From: Sinohyriopsis cumingii
Taxonomy: Eukaryota > Mollusca > Bivalvia > Unionida > Unionidae
Length of the DNA stretch: 64,000 nucleotides
Direction: 5' to 3'
Assembly: GCA_028554795.2 (NCBI GenBank)
Contig: CM068835.1
Location: 29,762,311 to 29,826,310, forward strand
Translations under genes and position numbers: made by a program
Shown: piece by piece, positions 34,110 through 46,115 of the stretch
Numbering within the stretch: the stretch's first letter is position 1
Layout of the letters: the number at the start of each line of letters is the position of its first letter
The notes under the pieces: model-generated
Told to the model about the DNA's origin: nothing
Database searches by the model: none
Seen by the model: the letters and a program-made list of their open reading frames with translations, nothing else

Positions 34110-34363
34110 AAAGGGGCCCCGAGTGGCCGAGTGGTCTAAAGTGCTCTGCGTTATGGATCATTGCCATCTCATCTCTGTCTGTGTGGGTTCGAGTCTAGGA
34201 TTCGGCCACTGTGGGTATGTGAGAAAGCTTGCCAGTAGCTTCTCATGGGTCAGTGGTTCTTCGCGGGGTTTTCCTGGGTTCTTCCTCTACCATTAATACT
34301 GGCCGCAATGCATAGCCTATTGTGTGCTGCAAAATGGCGTTAAACCCCACAGCAACAACAACA
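34110..34363 (+). mobile_element. tRNA-derived SINE, full length
   Basis: Same family as 27446-27690, here with the intact A box GTGGCCGAGTGGTCTAAAG and B box GGTTCGAGTC, the shared body, GCGTTAAACCC and a CAA-rich tail. Flanking 8-bp direct repeats ACAAATAT at 34102-34109 and 34364-34371. Confidence 0.92.
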
Positions 34364-34384
34364 ACAAATATTATACTATGAATC

Positions 34385-34700
34385 TATTAGATAGTCCTAG
34401 GAGGTCTCACCATTCATAATTATCAATAGTTGTTGGGGTTTTTTTAGGTCTCACACCACTCATTCACTAATATAAATGAATGCTTATGGGAGGTCTCACA
34501 TCATTATTTATCATCAGTAGTGTATTTTGGAGGTCTCACACCACTCATTGACTAATACATGATAAATCTATACGATGATTATGGGAGGTATCACACAATT
34601 CATTATCATAAAATTGTGTTTTGTAGGTCTCACACCACTCCCTGACAGATATGAATTGATGAATCTATAAAACACACCCAAGAGGTTTCACACCCCTCAT
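34385..34700. repeat. imperfect tandem repeat, AGGTCTCACACCACTCATT unit
   Basis: The phrase GGAGGTCTCACACCACTCAT recurs six or seven times at ~45-65-bp spacing with variable AT-rich spacers (ATCAATAGT, ATAAATC), a poorly homogenised array. Confidence 0.65.
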
Positions 34701-34899
34701 GATCATTTTCTTTAATGGAGATCTTGGACCATTTGTTATGAACATAAGTACTTTTTTTTTATTACTTTGTGTTTTAACAATTTCTCTTGCAAGAATTAAT
34801 GTTATTGTGGGCGCCAAAGGACCCATGGATACATACCCCACCTGCAAACTTGGTTACCATCACTCTTCAGAAAAAGTAGCAAGATGATACCTTTTCATA

Positions 34900-35800
34900 C
34901 AGGTATCCCCTTCAAGAGACAGACATGGGGTTTGATAGTCCTGCTTCTCATGAATGAGACCAGGATGAGTATGTCCTGTCAGTCTTGATGGACTCGAGTG
35001 AGTTTGCCAAAGAACAGGATCCTCTCCATTCAGGTTCCCTTCCTCCTGCCACTTGTCATTTCAGGTGGCAGATGAGGAAGAGTTCTGGTCTTTTGATAAA
35101 AAAGTGTACCACATTTCTCCCTTGATTTGTGACGCAAGTACTCGGTGCCTGTCTGTAGGTAGGTCAAGTTTTGTTTGGATGAGGTTTTCTTATTTAAAAC
35201 CCAGTTGTTCTGTCTAGCCTGCACTCTCAGAGTGGATGTTGTAGTTGCCACTCAACTGGGGGTTATGGAATTCCTCATCCTCCAGTATTTCAGTGACTGC
35301 TTTTTACACAAGAGCCTCAAAGAGTCCCTTTTGCAAGTTCTGTCCTGCTGCTGGTCCATAGTTACCCAGCTAGGACTTATTCCAATGAAAAGAAATTGAG
35401 CTAATCCTTATCCAGGATTTCGTTTATGTGGGGATGAACTTCCTCACCAATTCAGGGCAAGTTTATGTTTCAGGGCAAGTTCATGTTTCACTGGACAGGA
35501 TATTAAACCTGGATCCTGGCTGTTTTGCAGCTCCTCCAGCCAAGACCTTGGTGGATCGCCTTTACCTGTCATAGGTCCTTGAACTCCATGGCAGCTTGGT
35601 TCCCGAAAGAAGACTATACTTATGCCTTCTCTGGTTTCTCCTTTTTGCTAACTGGAGACCACACAGAAATTCCTTTTCAGCTGTGATTTCTCTAAGACCA
35701 GGATCTATATTCATGAAACTTCTCAAGCTGAGTGAGAAACTTGATTCCAAATACCCAAGTTTAAGTTTATCCTTCATGTGAGTGTCCAATCAATGTATTT
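34900..35800 (+). pseudogene. possible decayed mobile-element coding region, family unclear
   Basis: GC is higher than in the neighbourhood, and frames on + read as broken protein-like pieces (for example DEYVLSVLMDSSEFAKEQDP near 34967, LPPATCHFRWQMRK near 35040, then FSGFSFLLTGDHTEIPF near 35625), interrupted by stops. Minus frames at 35030-35251 and 35562-35789 are also open. I cannot assign a family; a gag-like part of an old retroelement is a guess. Confidence 0.3.
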
Positions 35801-36164
35801 TTTATGAACACTATTATAATCAGATCTGAGTTAATTTCAACGGGGATGGTGTAATACTCAAATTATTAAGTTGTTTATCAAGATCTTCAATAATGAAAGT
35901 TTGAAAGATGCTTATTGCTAAGGAGAACCTCACGAGCTTCCATAGCAACTATAATCTGAATATGCTTTTGAATAGTGTGTGTTGTGTGCAGGCCCGGCCC
36001 TAGAACAAGGCGAACGAGTCAACCGTTTTTCAGAACAAATATTTGTAGAAATCATATTTTATAGAAAAGGGAAAATAGGTGACTTGTGCAAGACAAAAAT
36101 AAGTGGTGTGCTAAACTAATAACTCTATCATCTTCAGAAGAGCTTGTAAAATCAAATCGGTGAC

Positions 36165-36800
36165 TGCTCACGAATAAGGAGTCAGCTATACGGGCTAGAT
36201 ACTAACTGTAATACAGTCCATGAATAAGGAGCCAACCGTATGGGCTAGATACTGACGGTAAAACAGCCCATGAATGTGGAGCCAGTCGTATGGGCTTGAT
36301 ATTGACAGTAAAACAGCCCATAAATGAGGAGCCAGCCGCATGGGCTAGATACTGACGGTAAAACAACCCATGAATGAGGAGCCAGGCATATGGACTTGAT
36401 GCTGATGGTAAAACAGCCCATAAATGAGGAGCCAGCCGCATGGGCTTGATACTGACGGTAAAACAACCCATGAATGAGGAGCCAGGCATATGGACTTGAT
36501 GCTGATGGTAAAACAGCCCATAAATGATGAGTCAGCCATATGGACTTGACGCTGATGGTAAAACAACCCATGAATGAGGAGCCAGCCATATGGACTTGAT
36601 GCTGATGGTAAAACAGCCCATGAATGAGGAGCCACCTATACGGGCTAGATACTGGCGGTAAAACAGCCCATTAACGAGGAGCCACCTATACGGGCTAGAT
36701 AATGGCGGTAAAACAGCCCATGAACGAGGAGCCAGCCGTTTGGACTTGATGCTGATGGTAAAACAGCCCATGAATGAGGAGCCAGCCATATGAGCCAGAT
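36165..36800. repeat. 50-bp minisatellite, about 12 copies
   Basis: The unit GAGCCAGCCATATGGACTTG + ATGCTGATGGTAAAACAGCC + CATGAATGAG; for example GCCAG.. starts at 36381, 36431 and 36481. Three overlapping long minus-strand open frames arise only because the unit has no stop codon in any minus frame. Confidence 0.95.
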
Positions 36801-37029
36801 TGATATAAACTTGCAATTAACACAAGCATAACAAAAACGTTGTGATTTTATTTTGCCAAATATAAAAATAGACAAAATGTGAAATTCAGGTTAGAAGATT
36901 CAGAACTTGAAATTGTCAGAAATTATCCTTGAGAAGAATGATAGATATTTGTTTGGAATTAAGGCTCTAATTGGTCAAGCCAAGAAAGCTCTGAACCCTT
37001 TTTACTAAAAGAATATCAAGTCTTAGTTT

Positions 37030-37900
37030 GTATGTTGAATTTCAGCTTAAACTTTTCGGTACTACAATGATTCAAATTGTTACACATGCAGCTGAGATCT
37101 GGGGATCTGAAAAATCAATGATTATCGAACGGGTTCATTTAGACTTTCTGTAATCTGTGCTAGAAGTTGAAAATTCACCCCACCCCCGCTAATATGATTT
37201 ATTGTGAGATGGATATAATTCGTCTACATTTACAAATAAAATGTACAATGGCTATTGGGTAAACATCATTAATGATAGAGAAAACTAACCTATCTTCTAT
37301 CCTTTGATCTGAGGCTATTGCAGGGTTATAATAATAGCCCAGATAGAAGTAAGTAGAATGGGATCATTGATAAGATCTCATCGTAAACCAGGTTTCACTT
37401 TATTTTGTTTAATCAAAATATTCCCAATCGATTCTGGTTAGATGCAATCTTTATGAAACGATATTTATACAGACATGGGAATCATTCATTACTAACTCGA
37501 CACAAGCCCATACATATATAATTATTAAAACAATATCAAAATTAGAACATTATTTATTAAAAGATCCATCCAATAAATATAGGGCAAATATAATAAAATT
37601 TCGAACATGCAATCACCTTTGACCTATAAAGAAGGGATGATGTGAAAAATTGCCTAGACATGAAATATCTGCAAACTTGGCGTATAAACTGTGTGGGTGA
37701 TGAATTTCATTATCTTACTGAATGCAGCTATTTCAGAGAAACAAGAAGAAAGCAACTACTACTCAAACACTACTACTCCATGAGACAAAATGTTCCCAAG
37801 TTTAAACTTATACTATGAGAAAGTTTATGTTTTAATAACAGTTTGTAACATTATGGATATTATTGTATCTCGTTTCCATTCATTTCTGGTTGTCTTTAGT
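37030..37900 (+). pseudogene. LINE reverse transcriptase 3' end, relic
   Basis: On + a broken frame starts with THAAEIWGSEKSMIIERVHL (37083 onwards), matching the C-terminal 'YG.EIWG....IE..H..F' region of animal LINE ORF2 proteins. An EMDIIRLHLQIK segment follows near 37208, and later GDEFHYLTECSYFRETRRKQ (about 37700), the conserved GDE.H.L..C..F block near the end of ORF2. Multiple stops and frameshifts. The clade is not determined. Confidence 0.7.
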
Positions 37901-38124
37901 CGATGTGCATGTTTTTCTTTCCATTTTATTTCAGAAAGAGAAAACTACCATCGGTTCATCATCGTAAAAGTCACCAGTTTATTACAGATCAGTCTGTATT
38001 TTATTTATCGTAATTTTTATCCTGGCTTTCTATTTCTGTCAACATCCATGTGTTTAAGTTTGTACATGCTCGTATTCCACTGGAATATTGACTGTGATAT
38101 TGCTATTTATCTAAGCAATTAATG

Positions 38125-38235
38125 TCAAAAAATGATATCGTCCATGCCTGTTGTACACGCATGCAATGTGAGATATCGTCCATGGCTGATGTACACGCAT
38201 GCAATGTAAAATATCGTCTATGGCTGATGTACACA
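38125..38235. repeat. about 38-bp tandem repeat, 3 copies
   Basis: GTACACGCATGCAATGTGAG followed by ATATCGTCCATGGCTGAT occurs three times. Confidence 0.8.
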
Positions 38236-38639
38236 AATACATGTGAGATACAAATATTTTACCTCATATGTTGCGCATTAAAATCTGAGTGTGATAAAAA
38301 AAAATTGTTATTGTAATTGTCTAACATTACTAATAGGTCTTGGTTCATTTTAGCCTACACAGAACGTTCTTTCTGACAAGTAAAGTTGGAAGTAGAAATA
38401 AATATGTTTATTCGACGGTAAACTTTCCATATTAATGACTATGCTTTGTATATACTGATGTGTTGCCCTCATCAGGTTAAATTTGTATTGTTTATGGGAT
38501 TAAATGTAGGAATTAGGTGTATGAACTTAGTGTTTTTCATGTGATGCCTCACGTGTAACGTTTAATCAAGGTAATTATTGAGGTTGACTGTACTGGGTTG
38601 TCACTCCAGGGTTACTCAAAGCCTGCGACTTCCACTTGG

Positions 38640-38850
38640 TAAAATCTGGCTTCTAGGGGTGGACAATGATAATATCTTTCACCCAGAATAATATGGCTTC
38701 TAGGGGTAAAATCGGGTTTCTAGGGATGGACAATGATGATATCTCTTTCTCCTGGTAAAGTATGGCGTCTAGGGTTAAAATCGTTCTTGGGTTAAAAACA
38801 TTCTTCTAGGGGTTTAATCTGGCTTCTAGGGGTGGACACTGGTGATATCT
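38640..38850. repeat. short imperfect array with CTTCTAGGGGT core
   Basis: TGGCTTCTAGGGGT.. and GGACAATGATGATATCTTTC alternate about three times. Confidence 0.65.
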
Positions 38851-38988
38851 TTCCAAACATATTTTAAGATTTTAAGAATAATGATTTTTAAAAATAAATA
38901 CAAAAACAAGACAATGTTTTGTTTTGTGACGTCTTATTATGATAGAAAATATTCTTTAAAAATATTCTATGTCTTTGTGCCCTATCAC

Positions 38989-38990
<2 letters not shown>

Positions 38991-39036
<46 letters not shown>
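38991..39036. repeat. (TA)n microsatellite followed by TAGG/TAGA-rich run
   Basis: About 22 TA units, then GTAGGTAGGTAAGTAGATAG to about 39090. Confidence 0.95.
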
Positions 39037-39039
<3 letters not shown>

Positions 39040-39289
39040 GGATGGGTAGGTAGGTAAGTAGATAGGTAGTTGGATTGGTGGGTAGATAGATGGTTTCACT
39101 ATATGTCAACACAATGCTGGCTATATAGCGCCAATTAAAAGTTAAAGTTTTAAATATTAAAATTATTAGAAGTTCAAATGTAAAGACATAAGACTGCAAT
39201 ACAATCTTGCTAGAAAAGTTGCTAAGATCACCGTAGTCGGCAAGTATTTCTGCACGATAATAATTCAAATGGCTACTGGAGACTAGCCA

Positions 39290-39435
39290 TGGTTTGGTTT
39301 GGTGCTTTACGGCATAGCAAAACCAACAGGACACACCACAGTAGCTGACCCAGGCTAGTCCGAAGGTAGAATTCCCCATCCGCATCTTTTGGGTAGTGAA
39401 TCCGACACGCTAACCCTTGAACTATCGGGGCTCCC
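39290..39435 (-). mobile_element. tRNA-like SINE of a second type, minus strand
   Basis: On the minus strand it begins GGGAGCCCCGATAGTTCAAG, followed by GGTTAGCGTGTCGGATTCAC (a tRNA-like A-box region), a degraded B box and a 3' part with CGTAAAGCACCAAACCAAAC. It resembles a tRNA-derived SINE distinct from the CAA-tailed family. No target duplication identified. Confidence 0.5.
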
Positions 39436-39439
39436 TGAG

Positions 39440-40325
39440 ACGAGTGAAAGTTTAATATGTAATCGTTGATTACAGTATGAGTAATCTTTGATTATTTGAT
39501 TACATTATGGTGACTATACCCTTGATTACACTATGGTTATTTTCCCCTCTGCAAAGAGTAATCGTTGATTAGTCGACCACACTATGGCTACTATCTCCTT
39601 TGCAAGGAGTAATCTTTGATTACATTATGGTTACTATCCTCTTGATTACACTATGGTTCTTTTCCCCTTTGCAAAGACTAATAGTTGATTAGTTGATTAC
39701 ACTATGGCTACTATCTCCTTTGCAAGGAGTAATCTTTGATTACACTATGGTTACTGTCCTCTTTGCAAGGAATACTCTTTGGTTACACTATGGTTACTAT
39801 TCCTTTGCAATGAATAATCGTTGATAAGTTGATTACACTGTGGTTACTATCGCTTTTGCAAGGAGCAATCTTTGATTACATTATGATTACCATTCGCCTT
39901 TGCAATGAAAAAACTTTTATTACGCTATGGTTATTATATCATTTGAAAGAGTAACCTTTGATTACACTATCCCCTTTGTAAGGAGTAATCTTTGACTACA
40001 CTATTGTTCCTGTCCTCTTTGAGTCATTTTTAGTACACTATAGTTCCTGTTCCCTTTGCAAGAAGTAATCGTTGATTACACCATGGTTACTATCCCCATT
40101 GCAAGGAGTAATCGTTGATTACGCTATGGTTACTGCCCTCTTTGCAAGGAATAATCCTTGAATACACTATGGTTCCTATCCCCTTTGCAAGGAATAATCG
40201 TTGATTAGTTGATTACACTATGGTTACTATATAATTTCCAAAGAGTAATGTTTGATTACACTATCCCCTTTGCAAGGAGTAATCTTTGATTATACTATAG
40301 TTACTATCCCTTTTGCAAGGAGAAG
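39440..40325. repeat. 43-bp minisatellite, about 19 copies
   Basis: The unit TAATCTTTGATTACACTATG + GTTACTATCCCCTTTGCAAG + GAG shows frequent variants, including copies with an added GTTGATTAG segment. Confidence 0.92.
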
Positions 40326-40552
40326 TGAAATAAACTTTAGTTGTTGTTTTGTGTGCACTTTCATCGAGTGGCACAAGAATTAAAATGTTCAACTAAAAAT
40401 GACCCATTTATAAATGTTCAAAATAGCATGTTTCAAATGATCAGTACCTAATGTGAGAGTGGTTCAGATAAACGATTCTTTTTTCACGACTAAAATTAAT
40501 GTGTTAATATTTTTTAAAATCATTTATGGTTGCTGAATTCTTCATACCTTTC

Positions 40553-40745
40553 GCATCGGGTGGCCGAGTGGTCTAAAGCACTCGCCTTTGCCGATCACTG
40601 CCATCTCACCTCTGTCTGCGTGGGTTCGAATCTCAGACTCGGCTAATTTGGGTATGTGAGAAAGCTTGCCAGTAGTTTCCCCCACCAGTTACACTGGCCG
40701 GCATGCCAGTCATGTGCTGATAAATGGCGTTACGCACAACAACAT
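40553..40745 (+). mobile_element. tRNA-derived SINE, internally shortened
   Basis: GGTGGCCGAGTGGTCTAAAG (A box) and GGTTCGAATC (B box), then GTGAGAAAGCTTGCCAGTAG. The middle of the body is deleted relative to the copy at 34110, and it ends ATGGCGTTACGCACAACAAC. The oldest-looking member of the family here. Confidence 0.8.
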
Positions 40746-41102
40746 TACAATCCTTTCCTCATGATAGGTTAATATTTGTGACTGCACCCAAACCACATTC
40801 CCCGTAGAAATGTCAGCCTTGTCTTCAGAAGACATGTATATATGAACGTTTTTAGTCTGCAATTCTATTTTTCATCTCTACGACGTATTTCTTGGAGATT
40901 AAAAAAACATCCGAGATAGGTTCCGACATGATTATAAAGATTAGCAAAAACTGACACGACATTGTAACAATGATGCTTCCAAAAGTCAGAGCACGACCTT
41001 TCTTCACTTTTTTCAAGCCATAATTTTTGTAAGTATCCTGTCTGCATGGTCTCAACTTATTTTCAAATTCGGAGACAAAATACTTAAGAAAGATCTCACA
41101 CT

Positions 41103-41445
41103 ATACCTTATGTACTTGCGTATAAGCTCGTTGGTGTATAAGCCGAACCCACGAAAACGAAAAGGTAAAACTTTAAAACTTGCATGACCCGCGCTTAAGA
41201 CGACCCATAAGTACAGCCTTATTTATAAATCTTGTTATTGCAACTCCTTCTGAATGGATGGTCATCTTCACGTAGGGTTTCAGTACAGGAGGTTGGGGGT
41301 GGGGTGGGGTGTCTGGTTAAACAGGTGATCTCGTCTTCGGGGAGCTGCAATAACAATATAGACCTTGTCCCACTTATAAACCGACCTTCATTCTTCTATT
41401 TTTGTTTTTCCCAGAGTAATCAGCTTATACGCGAGGATATACAAT
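41103..41445. mobile_element. MITE-like element with imperfect terminal inverted repeats
   Basis: The left end TATGTACTTGCGTATAAGCT and right end AGCTTATACGCGAGGATATA are imperfect inverted copies. The interior repeats the GTATAAGCCGAACCC motif near 41135 and, inverted or related, TTATAAACCGACC near 41375. About 340 bp without coding capacity. Small fragments with TATAAGTCGA at 8411, 8433 and 10105 may be relatives. Confidence 0.5.
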
Positions 41446-41964
41446 AAGAAAATAACTTTTAATTTAATAGTTTCTGTAACAAAAAGAAATGTCCGAGTCA
41501 TAAAAATAAAACTAGTTTAAATAAATCTAACTATTCAAATATTTAGATGCGAAGATAGAAAAGTAGATGTATTACTACGTACAAACTCCAAGTATTTTGA
41601 CTTTAATTGCCATTATTCTAATAAGCTGCTGTGACTTTATGAATAAAAAAAAACAAATAACCTGTTTGTTCATTGAAAATAAAGCATTTTGTTTCTTCAT
41701 TGATATTGGCGCTTAAGTATATTAGGAGGAAATAATCCTAGATTTTCCTCCCACTATTTTACGACCTGGTGAGTTATAAGTGAGGCATAATTTCCGTGCG
41801 CGCGTGTGTAGGGTGTGTGTGTTAGTTTCATAGAAAGTGTTTTGAGGTGGCAGAAAGGTCATTGGGTGCGACTCAATAAAGCGAAAACGTACAATGAAAA
41901 TAAGTTATCTACTCGTATAAAAGAAAATGTTTTCTTTGCAAATTTAGTACTATTCTTTCAAACA

Positions 41965-41969
<5 letters not shown>

Positions 41970-42005
<36 letters not shown>

Positions 42006-42010
42006 ACACA
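41970..42010. repeat. (CA)n microsatellite
   Basis: About 20 CA units with one TA interruption. It creates a His/Thr run in spurious open frames. Confidence 0.95.
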
Positions 42011-42985
42011 TGTGCACTCTTACATGATCACAACACAAATAAATAAAATGCACCAGATGTATGTCTATTGGGCATTGAATTACAGTTTTAACTGGATGCT
42101 AACTTTGCTCACAATGGTTCTGAAATTGGGAGATGTAAAAGAGATGCAATTGTCAACAGAGTTCAACTTTTTTTCTCATCATAGATTAAATGGTTGTCTT
42201 GTTAAAACTTTCACTGAAGATCTTGTTATATTTTTCTCAGTACAGATAATGATCTTAATGCATCTGCGTTTCTCTGACGGATTGTCAAACATGCAATGGC
42301 TACACTAGCTAAAATAGTTAAACTGTATTGATTTGAGCTCTGCATTCGTGCAATGTTTTGATGCTCCTTCAATCAAGAGTTCTCAAATTTATCTTTGCTC
42401 GCTTTGCCGATGGCTCCCCCTTCCATGAATCACAGCGGCGTTTTGACTTTTTACCTTAAAAATTGAACCATTCTTCAACATGGAATCAGCTCAGGCTTCA
42501 AAGGAACGTTGCTACTGTTCACGAAGTAGCCATAATCTTTTAATTTACGATAACTTGAATATTATCATTGAATGCAACGAAGTAGTAGATTTTGTTCTGC
42601 TAAAACGCACCTTTTGACTTTCCTTTCATAAAGTGAAGTTGGTTTTCCATTTTGAATACTTTACATTTATGTAAATTAAGCGAATGGGCTCTTCCAGTGA
42701 AGTGCGAAAAGAAACACAAGCTCTAATATTTTCTTTGAGTACGCTACAATTTTAAAAAAATCCCATTTAACAAAAACAAAAATATTCATTTTTAGATAAA
42801 GGAATGGTATTCAATTTTGAATTAAAACTGAGTACTGGGTGGAAATATCATTACTACTTGAAGTGAATTTAAATACCTAGGTATTATCTTTTCTAAAAAT
42901 CGACCATTTTAAAATCTGTAACTCTGTGTTGCATGAGCAAAAAGCCACGCATCTTCTCTATAGGAGAATAAACAATCTGCACATT
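42011..42985. other. intergenic, no gene recognised
   Basis: A + strand frame at 42012-42308 (98 codons) shows no family signature and begins in the microsatellite, so I do not call it. The 42330-42640 stretch is somewhat GC-richer and may be an old repeat. Confidence 0.3.
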
Positions 42986-42999
42986 CCAAGACAGAACAT

Positions 43000-43324
43000 T
43001 GACCGCGCCGGTGGCCTAGTGGTTTGGAGCGTCCGCCTCGGATGTGGGAGGTCGTGGGTTCGATCACCGGCCGAGTCATACCAAAGACTTACAAAAATGG
43101 TACTAACAGCTGCCTCGCTTGGCACTCAGCATTAAGAAGTTAGTGTTATGACTGGTCGGCCTGGTGTCAGGATAATGTGACTGGGTGGGACATCATGCTA
43201 CATATCTGCGGCATGATACCCCAGTGCTAGACATCACTATAAACTGCCACATTGCAGACATCGTAGCGACATGACTGAAAAATCGTTAAAGCTACGTTAA
43301 AAATCCAAATCACATCACATCACA
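43000..43324 (+). mobile_element. tRNA-derived SINE, third type, with perfect target duplication
   Basis: The head GACCGCGCCGGTGGCCTAGT continues into a tRNA-like region with B box GGTTCGATCAC. The body includes TAAGAAGTTAGTGTTATGAC and GGTCGGCCTGGTGTCAGGAT, and the tail is (CACAT)n. The 14-bp direct repeat CCAAGACAGAACAT at 42986-42999 and 43325-43338 is perfect, so the 325-bp insertion is precisely delimited and relatively recent. Confidence 0.93.
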
Positions 43325-43920
43325 CCAAGACAGAACATGCACTGTATGTGATAGGGATGACATTGGTGACGAATTTCACAACTTGACTGTCCCTATTTTC
43401 TCAAGAAAAGGATATAAATTCGTATAATCTTATTAGTATATTCAATGTTTGGTAAACTCTTTTCCTTAAGAAATTGTTCATCATTTACATGTCTTGCTAA
43501 ATTGTGGACATAATTACGTAATGTCCAGCAAAGCATCATCGTCTGGATGTACACATGTTTATAGCTGTATGCACTTGTATGTACGAATACATAAATACAT
43601 CACTGTGTATGTATGTGTATGTGCATATACATGTATGCATGTATTCGGATTCGTATATTTGTGTATGTAAGTATAAATAGGTATATGTATGCATGTAAGT
43701 ACTGGTGTACGTATTCATGATATCATGCGGCTTACAGTATACAGTATGTGTATGTACCTGTGATTGTATATTTGTGTCTTATACGATACAAAAATTATTT
43801 TTCATAATGTACAGCTTTACGTTGTTGTACACCATTCGGTAGTAATGGATACGACACCCCCTTTTCTCATGTGTATGTTTGTACCTACCAGAAAACGCTT
43901 AATTACCCTCACGCTCACTG

Positions 43921-45130
<1,210 letters not shown>

Positions 45131-45143
45131 ATTAGCCTTAGAT

Positions 45144-45166
45144 CACGTGACTTTATGACTATAAAA
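45144..45166 (+). promoter_or_regulatory. putative promoter of GH3 gene 2: E-box and TATA box
   Basis: ATCACGTGAC holds a CACGTG E-box at 45144-45149, and ACTATAAAACC a TATA box at 45160-45166. Both lie just before a good splice donor at 45225, consistent with transcription starting near 45190. Position and motif match only. Confidence 0.4.
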
Positions 45167-45189
45167 CCACAACCTCTTTGATAGTTGAT

Positions 45190-45225
45190 AGTACTATTTA
45201 GGATCACCGGCCAGGACACATATAG
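45190..45225 (+). other. putative non-coding first exon of GH3 gene 2 (5' UTR)
   Basis: A strong donor ATATAG|GTAAGA at 45225/45226 follows the TATA box by about 60 bp. The matching acceptor could be AAGTGTAG|ATCAAAG at 45780/45781, 21 bp before the ATG. The start is estimated from the TATA position. Alternatively transcription starts closer to the ATG and this is coincidental. Confidence 0.3.
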
Positions 45226-45801
45226 GTAAGAAAAAGAAAATCATTTTACATGTTCGTGCCACTAATTAGCGACCTGGAAACTTAATTATTATTCACGTCT
45301 TGTGAGTTTTATAAAGTTTTATATATAAGGTAATGCATATGTCGAAATATTGATTTATGTGCTTGTTAATTTTCCGTGAGCTTCTATGTATTTTTTCTGA
45401 CCGAAGTGTAACGTTATTAACGTGTCTAAATGATAATCGGGTTACTGCCCATAAATCATGCTTTTCAATTTCATGTTGCCTTAAAAATGATTGCAAACAG
45501 TTTAACAGCTCCGATGAAAGCAGTCTAAAGAAAACATATGTTCCACTGCATTGACTTGCCTGATAAAAACGTACACGTCAAATAACATACATATGAGCAC
45601 AGAAGGCTACATTCGGCGTAAGAAGCGTCTGTATTTGTAAAAGTGTCACGTGTAATGCTTTCGTAACATGAACGCTTATGATTTACTGCAGTTGCAATTA
45701 TAAACAAACCATTATATTTTTTTTTTTAAAACCAGTTCATTTATGCATATACAATGTACTATTTATGATTCTAAGTGTAGATCAAAGTGACAACAAGAGA
45801 A

Positions 45802-46115
45802 ATGTGGAGCATGTGTTCAGTAGCTATAGCGTTGATGTTTAGCTCTTTACCGGGAATACTGGGTGACTATCCCTTCCTGAATGTCTCCCTCCCCTGGGAT
45901 GTCAGAGTGGATGACCTGGTAAAAAGACTCACACTGGAGGAGCTGATGGTACAGATGTCTAAGGGTGGGGCCGGACCTCAGGGTGGCCCTGCACCAGCCA
46001 TTAATAGATTAGGAATCAAACCATACTCTTGGAATACGGAGTGTCTGAGGGGCGACGCCTCGGCCGGGCCTGCTACGTCATTTCCCCAGTCTTTGGGGCT
46101 GGCGGCGTCGTTCAG
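45802..46115 (+). CDS. GH3 gene 2 exon 1: signal peptide and first barrel segment
   Basis: From the ATG to donor TTCAG|GTAAAC, ending in phase 2 (AG of a Ser codon). It encodes a hydrophobic leader with small residues before the cleavage site, then DVRVDDLVKRLTLEEL, a Gly/Pro-rich loop GGAGPQGGPAPA, and GIKPYSWNTECLRGDASAG. Confidence 0.9.

Noticed and set aside
34110..34210. tRNA-Leu/Ser gene suggested by A and B boxes
   Set aside because: The sequence continues into a shared SINE body and CAA tail, recurs five times with target duplications, and lacks a convincing paired acceptor stem.
36202..36875. Five overlapping minus-strand open frames (76-114 codons)
   Set aside because: All derive from a 50-bp minisatellite with no stops in any minus frame; they are open simultaneously in all three frames.
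38888..39385. 165-codon minus-strand open frame
   Set aside because: It crosses a (TA)n microsatellite, a TAGG run and a SINE-like element; the length comes from low-complexity sequence, with no domain signature.
45787..45801. Upstream extension of the GH3 gene 2 start
   Set aside because: The frame begins with GTG; the first ATG at 45802 gives a proper signal peptide, so the five extra codons were dropped.
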